Of a DNA stretch of 47,647 nt, positions 1 to 10,559 are shown one piece after another (position 1 is the first letter of the stretch; the number at the start of each line of letters is the position of its first letter). Under the pieces are notes generated by a model. That model was given only the letters and a program-made list of their open reading frames with translations, was not told where the DNA came from and did no database searches. The stretch covers positions 1-47,647 of the forward strand of contig JAUCBJ010003761.1 in the NCBI GenBank assembly GCA_032718475.1, in the 5' to 3' direction. The position numbers were made by a program, and so were the translations under genes. This DNA is from Nemertoderma westbladi (taxonomy: Eukaryota > Xenacoelomorpha > Nemertodermatida > Nemertodermatidae).

Positions 1-807
1 AAGAACTTGGTCTTCAGGTGCCTGGAGAGATCTGATTTCCAGATGGTATCCATTTTTGATAGAGCTACCCAAGCCTTTGCTTTCCTAACTTCTATGTCCT
101 TTTTGCTACTCTCTATCCACGATCCAAGGTACTGGAAGTCATCTACCTCCCTTAGTTGATTATTATCAATGGTTGTCAAGTTTCCATCAACATTAAAGGT
201 CATGAATTCGGTCTTGGTAGCATTTATATGCAATCCAACCTCCTTAGCAGCCCTCTCCACTTTATTTAGTAGAAGCTGTGCATCTGCTAGCGTATTAGAG
301 AGCAGGGCGATGTCATCCGCAAAGTCGGTGTCTGTGACTGTAGTTGCCGGATATCTACTACTTCTGCGTTCTTGAAGTGTGAATCCCAGATCTTCACCCT
401 TTGTGGCCGTCCTCATTGCGTAATCCAGCACAATTACAAATAGTAATGGTGCTAATGTGTCACCTTGCAGTACGCCAGCCAGGATTGAGAAAAACTCAGT
501 TTCACCATCTGGTGAGAGTACCTGCGCTTCTGTGTCACAATATAACAATCCAATGCCAGCAACAATTACTTCTGGTATTCCATAAGCTCTTAGGATTTCA
601 AGCATTTTACCTCTATGGATGGAGTCGAATGCCTTCTTGAAGTCCACAAAAGTCATGACTGCGGGGAGATTCTTTGACTTAATTCCTTCAATCAGTCTCC
701 GTAGTGCAAGTATCTGAGCTATTGTTGATCTACTTGGTCGAAATCCGTTTTGGCTCTTACTCAGTAGTTTCTCTATGTGAGGCCTAATCCTATATAGAAT
801 CATTTTA
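1..807 (-). CDS. RTE-like LINE reverse transcriptase, family B, partial (runs off left edge)
   Basis: The minus strand is open without a stop from about 807 to base 1, roughly 268 codons, and continues beyond the window. RT blocks appear in order: the fingers motif SQNGFRPSRST, block A FVDFKKAFDSI, block B GVLQGDTLAPLLF and the catalytic block DTDFADDIALLSN. These are followed by the thumb-side sequence FQYLGSWIESSKKDIEVRKA. The enzyme would copy LINE RNA into DNA at a nicked target. The copy lacks the endonuclease and starts abruptly in the fingers at a T-rich tract, so it is 5'-truncated. Related family B copies lie at 12152-12677, 23679-23812, 26578-26660 and 38340-38888. The clade (RTE-like) is inferred from RT motifs and the trinucleotide 3' tails of other copies. 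Confidence 0.88.
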
Positions 808-868
808 TTGTATATTTTTTTTTTTTATATTTTTTTTTTTATTGTATATTTTTTATACAAATTTATAT
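803..868. repeat. T-rich low-complexity tract
   Basis: Two imperfect copies of a TTTTATTGTATATTTTTT-type unit flank runs of T. The tract marks the 5' end of the family B copy. On the element's sense strand it reads as A-rich, so it may be a target site or filler at the truncation point. Confidence 0.8.
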
Positions 869-1097
869 AATTATAATTTAATGTATAAGATTAAGGTTAT
901 GACTTAGGACCAATCCCCTACACACATTATATGACTTATTCTGCATCCGAATTACATTGTTCGATTTCTCAGTTACCATGACAACCGCAGCAAACCGATG
1001 CGATGCTTTGATACAAAAATCGGTCATTTTGGCATAGACTATGCATAGTATATCCTGAAATGCGGTATGTGATCTATCTGTGATGTATGTATACTAC

Positions 1098-2868
1098 TAG
1101 GGTCGGCATGCTGCATTGCAGCTGCATTTTTAAGAATGCTGTGCCGGCTTATCGACAAAATTGCACAGCCACAACTCCCTATCACCCATGACATTTGCTA
1201 GATCATCCGCATCTTCAAGGCCAGTGTCCTTTAAGATGCGTCTCAAGAAAGTCATGGGCTGTCCACCATGCTTATTCACTCCATGAAGTTGCCAAAGTAC
1301 AAGATTATGCACTGGCTGGTCCTCACGGCGAAAGCAATGTCCTGCAAAGCGGAGGCGATTATGTTCTAGTGTCAAGCTTGGGGGAACCAATGAGACACCT
1401 CCAATGTTATATAGTGTCTGGTTGGAGATGTGTGCATTGTACTTGACACAATGAACCCGGCGTAGTATTCTTGTGAATGTACCATCCAGAGATTTGGTGT
1501 CCTCAGCAGTTAGAGCCCAGCATGGACTCCCAAGGAGGAGTACTGGAACTACTGCTGCTCTAAATAATCGGACCTTAAGTTTCCGATTAATTCTCGTTGA
1601 CTTCCAAATCCTGGAAAGCCTATTCAAGGCTGCCCATGCCTTTCCCTTACGTATTCGAAGGTCCTCACCTGACTTCCGGATCCATGATCCCAGGTAACAG
1701 AAGTCATCCACATGCTCAAGCATACCATCTTTTGAGCTTATGCTCATCCGATCAGAGACTTGCTGAGGACTTTCAAAGTTAACTGTCAAAATTTTGGCCT
1801 TTCTGGAGTTAATAAAAAGACCAACACTAGAAGCAGCATGTTCTAATGAGCTGAGGAGCCGTTGGGCTCCCTCTAGTGATTCTGAGAGTACTCCTAAGTC
1901 ATCAGCAAAGTCTAGATCAGTTAGGTACTTGGCAGGATTTCCTTGACTTCTGGAGCCAGTAGGTGGAGATATCATCACCCCATCATCATTATGATGATCT
2001 AAGGACATGCGTAGAACATAGTCAACTACAATTATGAACAAGAATGGTGCAAGTGTGTCTCCCTGGAGGACGCCCGATAACACTTCAAATGGTTCTGTGT
2101 CACCGTCAACAGTAGACACAAATGTTGTCGAACCATCGTATACTGATCTGATTGCTGCAATAATTTCATCAGGAATCCCATATAATGAAAGTATGCTGAA
2201 CATACGTGAGCGAGAGACTGAATCAAAGGCCTTAAAGAAGTCAACAAAGATAACAGCCAGATGCCTTCTTTCTTTTTTGATAACTCTTCAATTATCCTTC
2301 TAAGTGCCAAAATGGGCTCCATGGTCCCACGACCTTTTCGGAACCCATTCTGATTTCCACGGAGCAGTCTCTCATGAGATCCCTGATGCGATTTAATAGA
2401 ATTCTATTGTATAGCTTTGCAGCAATCGAGATCAATGAGATTCCCAAAAAAGAACCATAGAGTGTTAGGTTGCCTTTCTTGGGAACTGGCACCAACTTAT
2501 TTGTTTTCATTTCTTGTGGGACTCTTGTTGTTCGGTACATGTCTACTATGATGGGATAGATGAGCTTTAAACACTCAGGTATTTTAAAGCCTCAGGGGGA
2601 ACACCATCTACTCCACTGGCACGATTGATCTTAATGCTCTTTGCAGCAGCCTTCACTTCTGCAAAGGAGATATCACCAATGGGATATATCTGGGAGTACA
2701 GACTCAGACACTTTTACTTCTATAAAGTTATCAGTCATATCATGTTAGTTATCAGTTATCTGTCATTATTGAGGAGCTTTTCGAAGTGGGCCTTCCAACC
2801 ATTGAGGCGATCGGCGGATGATTCAGCCTTAACCTTGGTGGATGGTTGGCGTTTTCGACCAGCAAGCA
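1098..2868 (-). mobile_element. RTE-like LINE, family A, copy 1 (5'-truncated, frameshifted)
   Basis: Reading the minus strand from 2868 down: a pre-RT segment (RKRQPSTKVKAESSADRLNG), a segment containing ASGVDGVPPEALK, then fingers (LVPVPKKGNLTLYGSF, IAAKLYNRILLNRIRD), the palm, and the C-terminal RRLRFAGHC-type tail. The frame changes near 2300 and again near 2270, so the copy is dead. The sense 3' end reads GCAGCATGCCGACCCTAGTAGTA, and such short trinucleotide tails are typical of RTE elements. The 5' truncation point abuts the ABC-transporter relic at about 2869. There is no endonuclease domain. Confidence 0.88.
1130..2203 (-). pseudogene. Family A reverse transcriptase, palm to C terminus
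   Basis: This 357-codon frame holds RT block B (GVLQGDTLAPFLFIIVVDY), the catalytic DLDFADDLGVL, the connector FCYLGSWIRKSGEDLRIRKG, and a C-terminal region with NQTLYNIGGVSLVPPSLTLE and RLRFAGHCFRREDQPVHNLV. It ends with FVDKPAQHS and a stop. The first methionine lies just after block A, whose coding is in another frame upstream (near 2230-2270), so this is a fragment of a longer ORF2. The same protein recurs at 39180-40345 and 12682-13425. Confidence 0.88.
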
Positions 2869-3611
2869 AGTTGATCGATAAAATATTGATAATAAAAATT
2901 GATAAAATAAATCTTCAAACGAGACCATCTGAGAAAATAGGAATAGTTGGGCACACAGGAGCAGGAAAATCTTCCTTATTTACAGTGTTACTTCGTCTTG
3001 TTGAACATCAAGGAACACTCACCATAGATGGTGTTGATATAACTGAAATTGGTTTACATGATTTACGGAAGTCCATTGCAGTTATTCCCCAAGATCCCTT
3101 TCTATTTGAAGGGACTTTGCGATTTAATTTAAACCCATTTAATGAGATTGATAGTATAGAGATCATTAAGGCTTTGGAAAGTGTGCAATTGAGAACTTCA
3201 TTGGAAATAAGATTTGTTTTTAAAAGGGTTGGTGGTACATGTTTTGGATATGGTTCACTTATTCCTCATGAGAGACAAATTGATATTTTGAATTTTGGAA
3301 TTGAAAATCGTGGAGGTAACCTAAGTGTTGGCGAGAAACAATTGGTATGTTTAGCAAGAGCAATGTTAAAAAAATCTAAGGTTGTTCTAATTGATGAAGC
3401 AACATCTTCTATCGATCAGTTTACAGATGAAATTATACTTTAGTATTTCTATATAGTTTTGACAATTGCTCATAGGATAAATACCATCTTCAACAGCAAT
3501 CGCATAATAGTTATGAGTGAAGGAGAAATTGTGGAATTTGATGAACCAAAACGATTAATTGTAAACAAGAACAGTTTTTTACATTTTATAGCTAAGTATA
3601 CGAGTGAATAA
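2869..3611 (+). pseudogene. ABC transporter (ABCC/MRP type) second nucleotide-binding domain, decayed
   Basis: From about 2905 the plus strand encodes an ABC ATPase domain: a lead-in INLQTRPSEKIGIVG, Walker A GHTGAGKSS, Q-loop VIPQDPFLFEGTLRFNLNP, signature NLSVGEKQL, and Walker B VVLIDEATSSID. After an in-frame TAG at 3441-3443 come the H-loop VLTIAHRINTI and a C-terminal tail ending at TAA 3609-3611. In ABCC exporters this domain hydrolyses ATP to drive export of organic anions. About 20 unexpected residues precede the signature, and several residues are missing between Walker B and the H-loop, where the stop lies. The upstream frame reads through antisense family A sequence to 2625, so that part is not ABC. 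It is either a pseudogene or the wrecked last part of a host gene; no introns are visible. Confidence 0.8.
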
Positions 3612-3700
3612 GTGTTGGACACAATAGGTCTGATGTTGGTTTATTATTATAAACTTTTTTATTAATTTTATTATGTTAGATTTTAATATGTTGTTTTTTT

Positions 3701-3960
3701 GTATAATGGTTAGTATTTACATTCTGGGTCATGGACTGTTAGTAGATTTCGTCAATGGCGAGGGTTCGAAATTGTAATAATCCGATGCCTGAGTGTATCT
3801 CTAGTTGGCTCTAGTTGAATATCGACCTCCCATATTTCACAATCACCCGGAGTCTGGCCAGGGAACCTGCTTTTGGATAAATCTTTCAAGCGATGTGGAT
3901 GGATGGACCCCAGAGGAAGTGTCATGAATAAAGAATAAGATTAGTTTTGTGACTTGCGAT
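3701..3960 (+). mobile_element. Possible tRNA-derived SINE
   Basis: An A-box-like GTATAATGGTTAGTATTTAC at 3701 is followed about 60 bases on by a B-box-like GAGGGTTCGAAATTG, as in RNA polymerase III promoters of SINE heads. The downstream end (GATGTGGATGGATGG, then CCAGAGGAAG) resembles a segment near 26418-26450. Spacing is slightly long and no tail or target duplication was found. Confidence 0.4.
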
Positions 3961-4195
3961 GTATATTGTTTCTGATATCAACTAGTTTTCCTATGTACCT
4001 CACTAATACACCAATAAAGTTATCTCAACTACGTTGAGGACAAAACCAATAACTCCTAAATAAGTTAAATATACTGATAAGGGTTAGGTAATATTTAATG
4101 TAGAACTACACTCAAGAATGAGGTCTACACCCAATATCGACATCATAAATACACCAACATCTGTTTAATCTACCTTTAGCACATTACTCATCTCT

Positions 4196-4471
4196 ACATT
4201 GCTTTCGCCGTTGAGGACCAGCAGTGCTTATTCTTGTGCTTTGGTGGCCTCATGGAGTGAATAAGCATGGTGGACAGCCCGTGACTTTCTTGAGACGCAT
4301 CTCAAAGGACACTGGCCTTGAAGATGCGGATGATCTAGCAAATGTCACGGGTGATAGAGAGTTGTGGAGGCGCAGCTTTGTCGACAAGCCGGCACAGTAT
4401 TCTTAATATATATGTAATATATATATATAATCCAGCTGCAATGCAACATGTCGAGTGTAGTGGTAGTACAT
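4196..4471 (+). mobile_element. RTE-like family A 3' fragment
   Basis: The fragment starts at CATTGCTTTCGCCG and encodes the C terminus of family A (HGVNKHGGQPVTFLRRISKD, then LEDADDLANVTGDRELW), ending FVDKPAQYS and a stop at 4406. The 3' end shows GCTGCAATGCAACATG followed by a degenerate TAG-type tail. It is a severely 5'-truncated insertion. Confidence 0.85.
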
Positions 4472-4585
4472 TACTCATCTCAACACTAAATCAAGGCAAT
4501 CCCGAAGCTGTAAACGTGGAACTATTAGAGTTCATTGTCCCTTCTTAGTGTACCTATACAATATAACTTTCACCTCCTAATAATG

Positions 4586-4898
4586 CATATTAGATAATTG
4601 GATGTACCGACATACTGACTAACACGGGGTTGTTATGTATATATTAACTTAAACAAGAGTCTTACACCCCTTAGACTACAAAACAAAATAAAGAATTAGG
4701 ACATTAAGCCCAAATTACTTCTCAGCCCCTAGGGCCATCAAAGGACACAAATAAAACAAACAAAAATAACGTAATAAACATACTCTACATACAGGTATGT
4801 ATTGCAACCCTAACCTTAAAACCTAACCACCATACACTAAATGCTACCAGTAATAAACTGCACGAAAGCTAAGCCTATATTACATAAGAAAATATATG
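4586..4898. repeat. Direct repeat, copy 1 (about 310 bp)
   Basis: This block recurs 530 bases downstream (5116-5424) with point changes and short indels. It shares the opening GATAATTGRATGTACCGACA, the middle CCCTAGGGCCATCAAAGGAC and the end AGAAAATATATG. It has no open frame and ends with telomere-like CCCTAACC-type words but no array. Its nature is unknown. Confidence 0.88.
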
Positions 4899-5115
4899 AC
4901 AATTTTGCACCAATGACCTAAATTAATCGCACCATCAACTCAGTTATCACCTAGCCCATACAGACGTCAAAGCTCAGAACATTGGAACCCTATAGGCCTT
5001 AGTAAGTAAACATGTTACCAATGGAAAACTGGTAGATTGCTAGGGCAATCACATAATACAAAAATTATATAAGATTTGACAATATGCAGTGATGTTGGAA
5101 GTCTGCTCTTTACTT

Positions 5116-5424
5116 CATATGCGATAATTGAATGTACCGACATACTGACTAACAGGTGGTCGTTATGTATATATTAACTTAAAGGTAAACACAAGAGTCT
5201 TACACCCCTTAAACTACAAAAAAAAATATAGAATCGGGACATTAAGCCCAAATTACTTCTCAACCCCTAGGGCCATCAAAGGACACAAACAAAACAAACA
5301 AAAATAACATAATACATGCTCCACATACAGGTATGTGTCGCAACCCTAACCCTAAAACCTAACCACCATACACTAAACATACACTGCACAAAAGCTAAGC
5401 CTATATTCTATAAGAAAATATATG
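5116..5424. repeat. Direct repeat, copy 2 (about 310 bp)
   Basis: This is the second copy of the block at 4586-4898. It carries a small insertion (AGGTAAAC) and a deletion of CTACCAGTAATAAA-type sequence relative to copy 1. The spacer between copies (4899-5115) is unique here. Local tandem duplication and two members of an unclassified interspersed repeat are both possible. Confidence 0.88.
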
Positions 5425-5559
5425 TTAAGAGATAAAACAAATGAAGGACTGCCAGCCACAGGTATGAAAAAATAGTAGGTAATTAGGCCTAGCAGACGTT
5501 TCGTAAGCCAATGGCTATCTTTATCAATGCTAAATTTTAAAAAGTATTAATTATTGGGC

Positions 5560-6258
5560 ACTGGACAGCAAAGTTACCGGTATATTGGCCTAGCAGTATA
5601 TACTATACAGTATACAAAAAATAGAACGCACATATACAGTAAAATTCAAATCTATTAACGGAAAAACATACAGTATAATGAAACATGTATAAACTACCAC
5701 TACAGACTACACACTACTGTACGTACAACGCACATACACACACATTATTATTATTATTATTAATATTGGCTTTTATTCCCGTATATGGATATATAAAGAG
5801 GAATATGGGTACAATATATAATATATATATATATATAATATATAGGTACATTACACTAAGTGTAAAAACAGAAAGCACATATTATACATTATAATAGAAA
5901 TGGATAAATGGATAAAACAAATATAGTAAAATATAAATGAATAAACAACTACAGCGCACATACAACAACTACAACTCACATATACAGAATAATAATAAAG
6001 TATAAACCCTAAACAGTAGGCCTACACATATACAAAGTACATACAGTATAATATAAATGAATACACAGTACACGGTAATAAGGTATAAACACTAAACAGT
6101 ACACATATACGTATACGTATACGACGCACATACCGTTTAAAATAAACAGTACACAACAACTACAACGCACATATACAGTAAAGTAATAAGGAATAAACAC
6201 TAAACAGTACACATATAAAACGACATACAGTATAATATAGATGTATAAACAGAGGCAC
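5560..6258. repeat. Degenerate AT-rich repeats
   Basis: Irregularly spaced words recur: ACATACAGTATAATATA, TAAACACTAAACAGTACACA, and CAACTACAACGCACATATAC. A clear pair of about 110-base spacing lies at 6083 and 6193. ATT and AT microsatellites occur near 5750 and 5820. Open frames here are repeat translations, not genes. Confidence 0.65.
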
Positions 6259-6260
6259 AG

Positions 6261-6785
6261 TTAGGTAACCGATAGCGCGTTTACGATCGCTGGAAGCCAG
6301 CAACCAGATAACATGGTACCTGAGTTCCTATTGATTGAGTCATCGTTCAGGGACGAGATGATGGTCTCTCTTCGTCCATATGTTCTAATGAACGCAGACT
6401 CAACCAATAGTCGTGCTCTGGTATTGGTAACGTGGGCCAAGGTCTTGACATCACCAAAACCAGGGTTGCAGTTACCATGGGAACCGAAAGCTGAGTTCTG
6501 GGAACTGCACTGCCATCCTTTGCGGTGTTGTTCTACTCTGTAACTTAGCTCTTGATCGGTCTCTCCCACATACCTACACCCACAGGAGAACACAATGGAC
6601 TAAACAACACCAGACACTTGTTCTGGTGGAAGCAAGTGTTTGGTTTTGTTACAGAGAGACCGACCGAGGGTGTTAATGGGCTTAGATACTAAGTTAATGC
6701 CAATCTTTTTGGCTTCACGTTTAAGTACAAAGAAAAGGGGCCCAATGAAGGGTATGGAAACATAATAATGGACGTCCTTACATGG
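6261..6785 (-). mobile_element. Penelope-like element, C-terminal GIY-YIG region (broken)
   Basis: The minus strand encodes the RT tail (GPLFFVLKREAKKIGINLVS, then KPINTLGRSLCNKTKHLLPP) followed by a GIY-YIG nuclease: GVV, an in-frame TAG at 6600-6602 where tyrosine is expected, then CGCRYVGETDQELSYRVEQH. The nuclease remains open for about 110 codons and ends NALSVT with a stop at 6261. In Penelope-like elements this nuclease nicks the target for insertion. The RT palm is missing and the family's first catalytic tyrosine is lost to the stop. Confidence 0.78.
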
Positions 6786-6802
6786 GGGTGCTGGTGGGCG
6801 AT

Positions 6803-6882
6803 GGATGGCAGCGCAGTTCCCAGAACTCAGCTTTCGGTTCCCATGGTAACTGCAACCCTGGTTTTGGTGATGTCAAGACCTT
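6803..6882 (+). mobile_element. Inverted partial copy of the Penelope-like GIY-YIG segment
   Basis: About 80 bases nearly identical to the reverse complement of 6437-6516, encoding QNSAFGSHGNCNPGFGDVK on the plus strand. With the main copy it forms an inverted repeat with a spacer of about 286 bases. Penelope-like insertions often carry partial inverted or tandem copies. Confidence 0.8.
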
Positions 6883-7029
6883 TGTAGTAAGTACTTTGTA
6901 CTACAGACTCAGTACTGTACAGACTACTGCAACAGCAGTTAGATGTCACACTGACTGTAGGATATTCCCCCAGGATCAAGCACTCATGAAAGTCTTATTC
7001 ACACACTCACCAACCGCATTTTCCTCACA

Positions 7030-7510
7030 ACTACACAAATGATGGAAACGACTGTACACAACAGCACGATGACTCAAGGAAGCACCAAACTAGAGAGACA
7101 AAGCCCAGGCAGTAAAAATTCTGACAAAGTTACCCTAAACTTAACTTCCCTTGCAGAATCGCTTAACTTGATCCGAGGGGTTCTCACGCAAGTTAAAACT
7201 CTGCCGCACTAATCCTGAACCTTCTACAAGAAATCGCACACCTCAAAGCTGATAATAAACGCCTGGATACGAGTCCGACGCCCTACGCCAATACATTCGC
7301 CACTTGAACATATTAATACACGGTATTCTTGAAACCTCGCGTACCAGCGATCATGACATGGTAAAGAATTCTGTGGATTCCCACGGATATCTTTCTCCTT
7401 GGTTGATGTCTACCATCGTGTTGGTCAAGCTACCAGTAAGAAAGGCTGAGAAAGTCCTTGAAAAAGCGCAACTGCCAAGACCAGCAGACTATACACATTT
7501 CTGGGTATAA
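7030..7510 (+). pseudogene. Possible LINE ORF1 relic
   Basis: Frames shift, but the segments LNLTSLAESLNLIRGVLTQV, LNILIHGILETSRTSDHDM and LVDVYHRVGQATSKK resemble the order seen in LINE ORF1 RNA-binding proteins: a coiled coil, then an IHGI-type central motif, then a V.RVG-type motif. Several stops and frameshifts are present. It could belong to any of the LINE families in the window. The identification is tentative. Confidence 0.35.
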
Positions 7511-9530
7511 TACGGGCTCCTCTATTAAATGTTGCTGTAGAATGCCAATACAGTCAGAGCCTACTTACTATAGATACTACTGTAACAGTCGACCAACTGC
7601 TGCTGGCGAGATCGGTGCCTGATGTCTCTGCTAGAACTAGGGTGAATCAAATGCCTGGTCTAACGTGACAAACAGGTATGACCGGTCTCTAACTGGTGAG
7701 GCAGAAATACAATCTCCAGAAAACATACCAAACTCGCGAGAAACAATCCCACAGCAGCGAATCCTATCTAATGCTGATGGACCTACGACTGCTGTACACT
7801 TGCTGCAGTATGACTTATATGGGTATAAGTAACTAGCTAGCGGGTTGGCTGGCCACTAGCGTACTGTTGGCAGATAAGACAGGCAAAATCTAAATAAATC
7901 CGTAGACAAACAGAAGTCTTAAACCGCGTGTGTGTGTGTATGTCTGTGTGTTATGGCAGAGGGCAATTTTGTAAGTATTTATTTTACTAGGTGTTGTTAA
8001 CTGTTTACTAAAATAATCGGGTGCTAGCTGCTAGAATAAGATAGTCACTCTCAAAACACAAAATACTTACAAATGACGTCAAAGGGCTCTCTCCTCCTGA
8101 ATTCACAACTCAATCTGGCAAATACGGTGTTAATAACTACGCCCATAATCGGCACCTAATACCAGATTCTGATTGTGATAGGATGTTAATTTGCTACCGT
8201 ACCGCTAGCTGATCTGGTATATAATTTAGTTTCTAGAATTTTGCAGCATTAATGCAGTGTTAATACAGCAGTACCTAGCAGTACATGGCAAGGGCGCGGT
8301 AGATGTTAGTAACCCGCCTTTAGCCTAGATTGTACTCCAGTAGTATTAAAGCTGCCCTTTGCCTGGACATCAACCCAGACAGATCAGCTGACAGCCACTT
8401 ACTTACAGTGCTAACTGGTACCGATAGCGAGCATGTTACAGTCACCAAATTATCGAGCACAAGCTCGCACCTGTAAAAATATGTAGGCCAACTGTGGGGT
8501 ATCTGCCTGGATCAAAGATATAGTCCCTAAATTTTATGGTGTCCCAGGACGTCAGTACAGTCCACCCTGATCTAAGGTCTTACGTGGGCAGAAGGGCATC
8601 GAACGAAGTCTTACCTGTGCGTGGGCAGTCTCAATTGTTTGCTTGCGGTTCATAACCGAAATCTGTGGGCGATTGTGTGGGTTCCCTTATGCATCTTTGC
8701 CGATATACCCCCCTGCGTCACTGTTGTCTGAAGGTTTTAGGCCGCCATTGGTTCGATGTCGGGCTAAGACCTCCCAAATAAATGTGTCACAAAACTTACA
8801 TAGTTCGAGTTTTTAAGTATATTTTACGTAAGGGGTAAATTACAAATATAAATCAAACATTTACAAAATTAGTAATAGTAAAGTTTTAGTAATAAAATAT
8901 AAATATAATTTATAAATTAGTAAAGTTTTACTAAAGTTTAAGTTTTACAAGTTTTACTAATGGAGTAAGGAGTAGTGATAACTAAAGGCCAAACGCATCT
9001 TTTATAATAAATCAGATGTGGAATCGAATTATATACATTCTAAAGAGTTATATACATTCTAATCTTATCTATTATTATTTGTTCTATATGTTCTAGTTCC
9101 AGGTCACTATTCACATTGCTGTGAAAAGACCCTCTCTGGACGCACAAACATCAGAAGCTCTATTAAATGTGCCTTCATATAAAATACACTTTATAACAAA
9201 GATACTATATCTTGCGCATCTACCATAATGCAACATAAATTATTAAAATACGTTTATAATAACTGAAATGGTAGCGGTCTACATTAAATAATGATGATTC
9301 CTAAAATAAAGCACTGCTAGCAAAATTCAGAAAGAAGGCCCCAACTGATATTTACGATTATACAGTTTCAAGTCCTGATATACATTAGTATTGTATGAAG
9401 TGAAGTGAAGTGAAGTCCATGGCTGGGTCTTAGCCGCTTAAACAAGTTAATAATGTTTCTACATGGTGTTATTATAAGGTTGGTATTATAATGGAGAGAG
9501 TAGCTGATATAGGCCTACATTACGTTACAA
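7511..9530. other. No gene recognised
   Basis: Mixed AT-rich sequence with no convincing open frame, RNA gene or repeat array. A GT-rich run lies near 7929 and a GAAGT pentamer run at about 9396-9416. Confidence 0.6.
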
Positions 9531-9635
9531 AAGGTCACCTATACCACAAAAGTTTATATATATTATACAGAAGGTCACCTATACCACAAAAGATTATATA
9601 TATTATTACAGAAGGTCACCTATACCACAAAAGTT
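9531..9635. repeat. Tandem repeat, three units of 40-41 bp
   Basis: The word AAGGTCACCTATACCACAAA starts at 9531, 9571 and 9612, each followed by an AT-rich segment. It lies just downstream of the stop of the Ly6-like gene and so may fall in its 3' untranslated region. Confidence 0.92.
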
Positions 9636-9643
9636 AATGGAGT

Positions 9644-10345
9644 TCAGTAAAAGTTAGTAGGAATTGTTACTGACATGACAATGGAAGCAATAGCTCCATA
9701 GAGTTTATTTGCCAAACTTGATGTTGTTGTGTATGTTTCAGATGTTGAAGCTTCCTTTGTACTTGTAACAACCGGCTGTGCTGTACTTGTAACTGGATCA
9801 AATACTGGATCATCCCAATCCACTTTTCCATTTGAATCCAGGTAGTTGTGCTCCCACATTCGTGATGTCAGTTCCCATTTGTCATCATTGCAGGCTTCTG
9901 TTCCATTGCAGCAAACTGTCTGACAATTTGGATGTGTCAACTCGAATGCCCGGTCTGTGTCATCAGGAGGTCGCCACTCATTCCAGAAGGCATTGCAATC
10001 GTCTTCATTGATGAAATCCTCACAGACTGACATCCAGCAGAGTTCTTCCCTGGAATACAACAAGCCTTTGAAGATTTCGGTGTTTAGAGATACAATGGCT
10101 GGAGATTGTATGAATAGAAGTCGGCATGAGGCACACCCTGATTTATTGACACCTGGGAGATGTTCATGCAAAGTGGTATCCCTAATCACATCAGGGCGTG
10201 ATGAATTGAAAAAAATCATGGTATGGCCATCCATACAAGTAATAGCTGCCACTTTATCTGCAACTATGCATAAAGCGGCCAATAGTATTTTTACAAACTT
10301 GATATCCATGTTCAATAATATGCACAATTGATTAGAGAAATTCAT
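9644..10345 (-). CDS. Secreted or GPI-anchored cysteine-rich protein, Ly6/three-finger type
   Basis: An uninterrupted 233-codon frame. A second ATG at residue 13 begins a good signal peptide (MDIKFVKILLAALCIVA) and may be the true start. The predicted mature part has ten cysteines (residues 37, 71, 74, 103, 108, 117, 141, 145, 146, 152), ending in the Ly6-like pattern CCNGTEACN. N-glycosylation sequons are at NSS 47, NKS 67 and NGT 147. A Ser/Thr-rich stalk (about 185-210) and a hydrophobic end (LYGAIASIVMSVTIP) suggest a GPI-anchor signal on the cell surface. The first cysteines do not form the classic early CxxC, so the fold assignment is tentative. The single exon is unusual for the family. 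It is flanked by repeats, but its own sequence is not retroelement-like. Confidence 0.72.
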   Translation of the reverse strand: MNFSNQLCILLNMDIKFVKILLAALCIVADKVAAITCMDGHTMIFFNSSRPDVIRDTTLHEHLPGVNKSGCASCRLLFIQSPAIVSLNTEIFKGLLYSREELCWMSVCEDFINEDDCNAFWNEWRPPDDTDRAFELTHPNCQTVCCNGTEACNDDKWELTSRMWEHNYLDSNGKVDWDDPVFDPVTSTAQPVVTSTKEASTSETYTTTSSLANKLYGAIASIVMSVTIPTNFY

Positions 10346-10559
10346 ATCACAACAAGATTCCTTTTCTGTTATAATTTATTATATAAATTCTTCCCTGTCT
10401 ATGTCTACTGCACTTCAATAGGCTTACTATGTATATATTTTAGCTATTCTAATAATATAAACTGATTGTCGATAATTAAAATAGTTAAAAAAAAATAGTA
10501 AAATAATTAAAAATTAATATATATTAGGAGTCAAGGGTAAGGTAGACAAGATACAAGAT

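Noticed and set aside
2625-2868. N-terminal extension of the ABC-transporter frame
   Set aside because: This part is the antisense of family A LINE coding sequence; ABC homology begins only near 2905.
4800-5360. Telomere-like CCCTAACC words
   Set aside because: Only one or two degenerate units per copy inside the 310-bp repeat; no telomeric array.
9957-10331. 124-codon plus-strand frame
   Set aside because: It is the antisense shadow of the Ly6-like gene, which has a signal peptide, cysteine pattern and stalk on the other strand.
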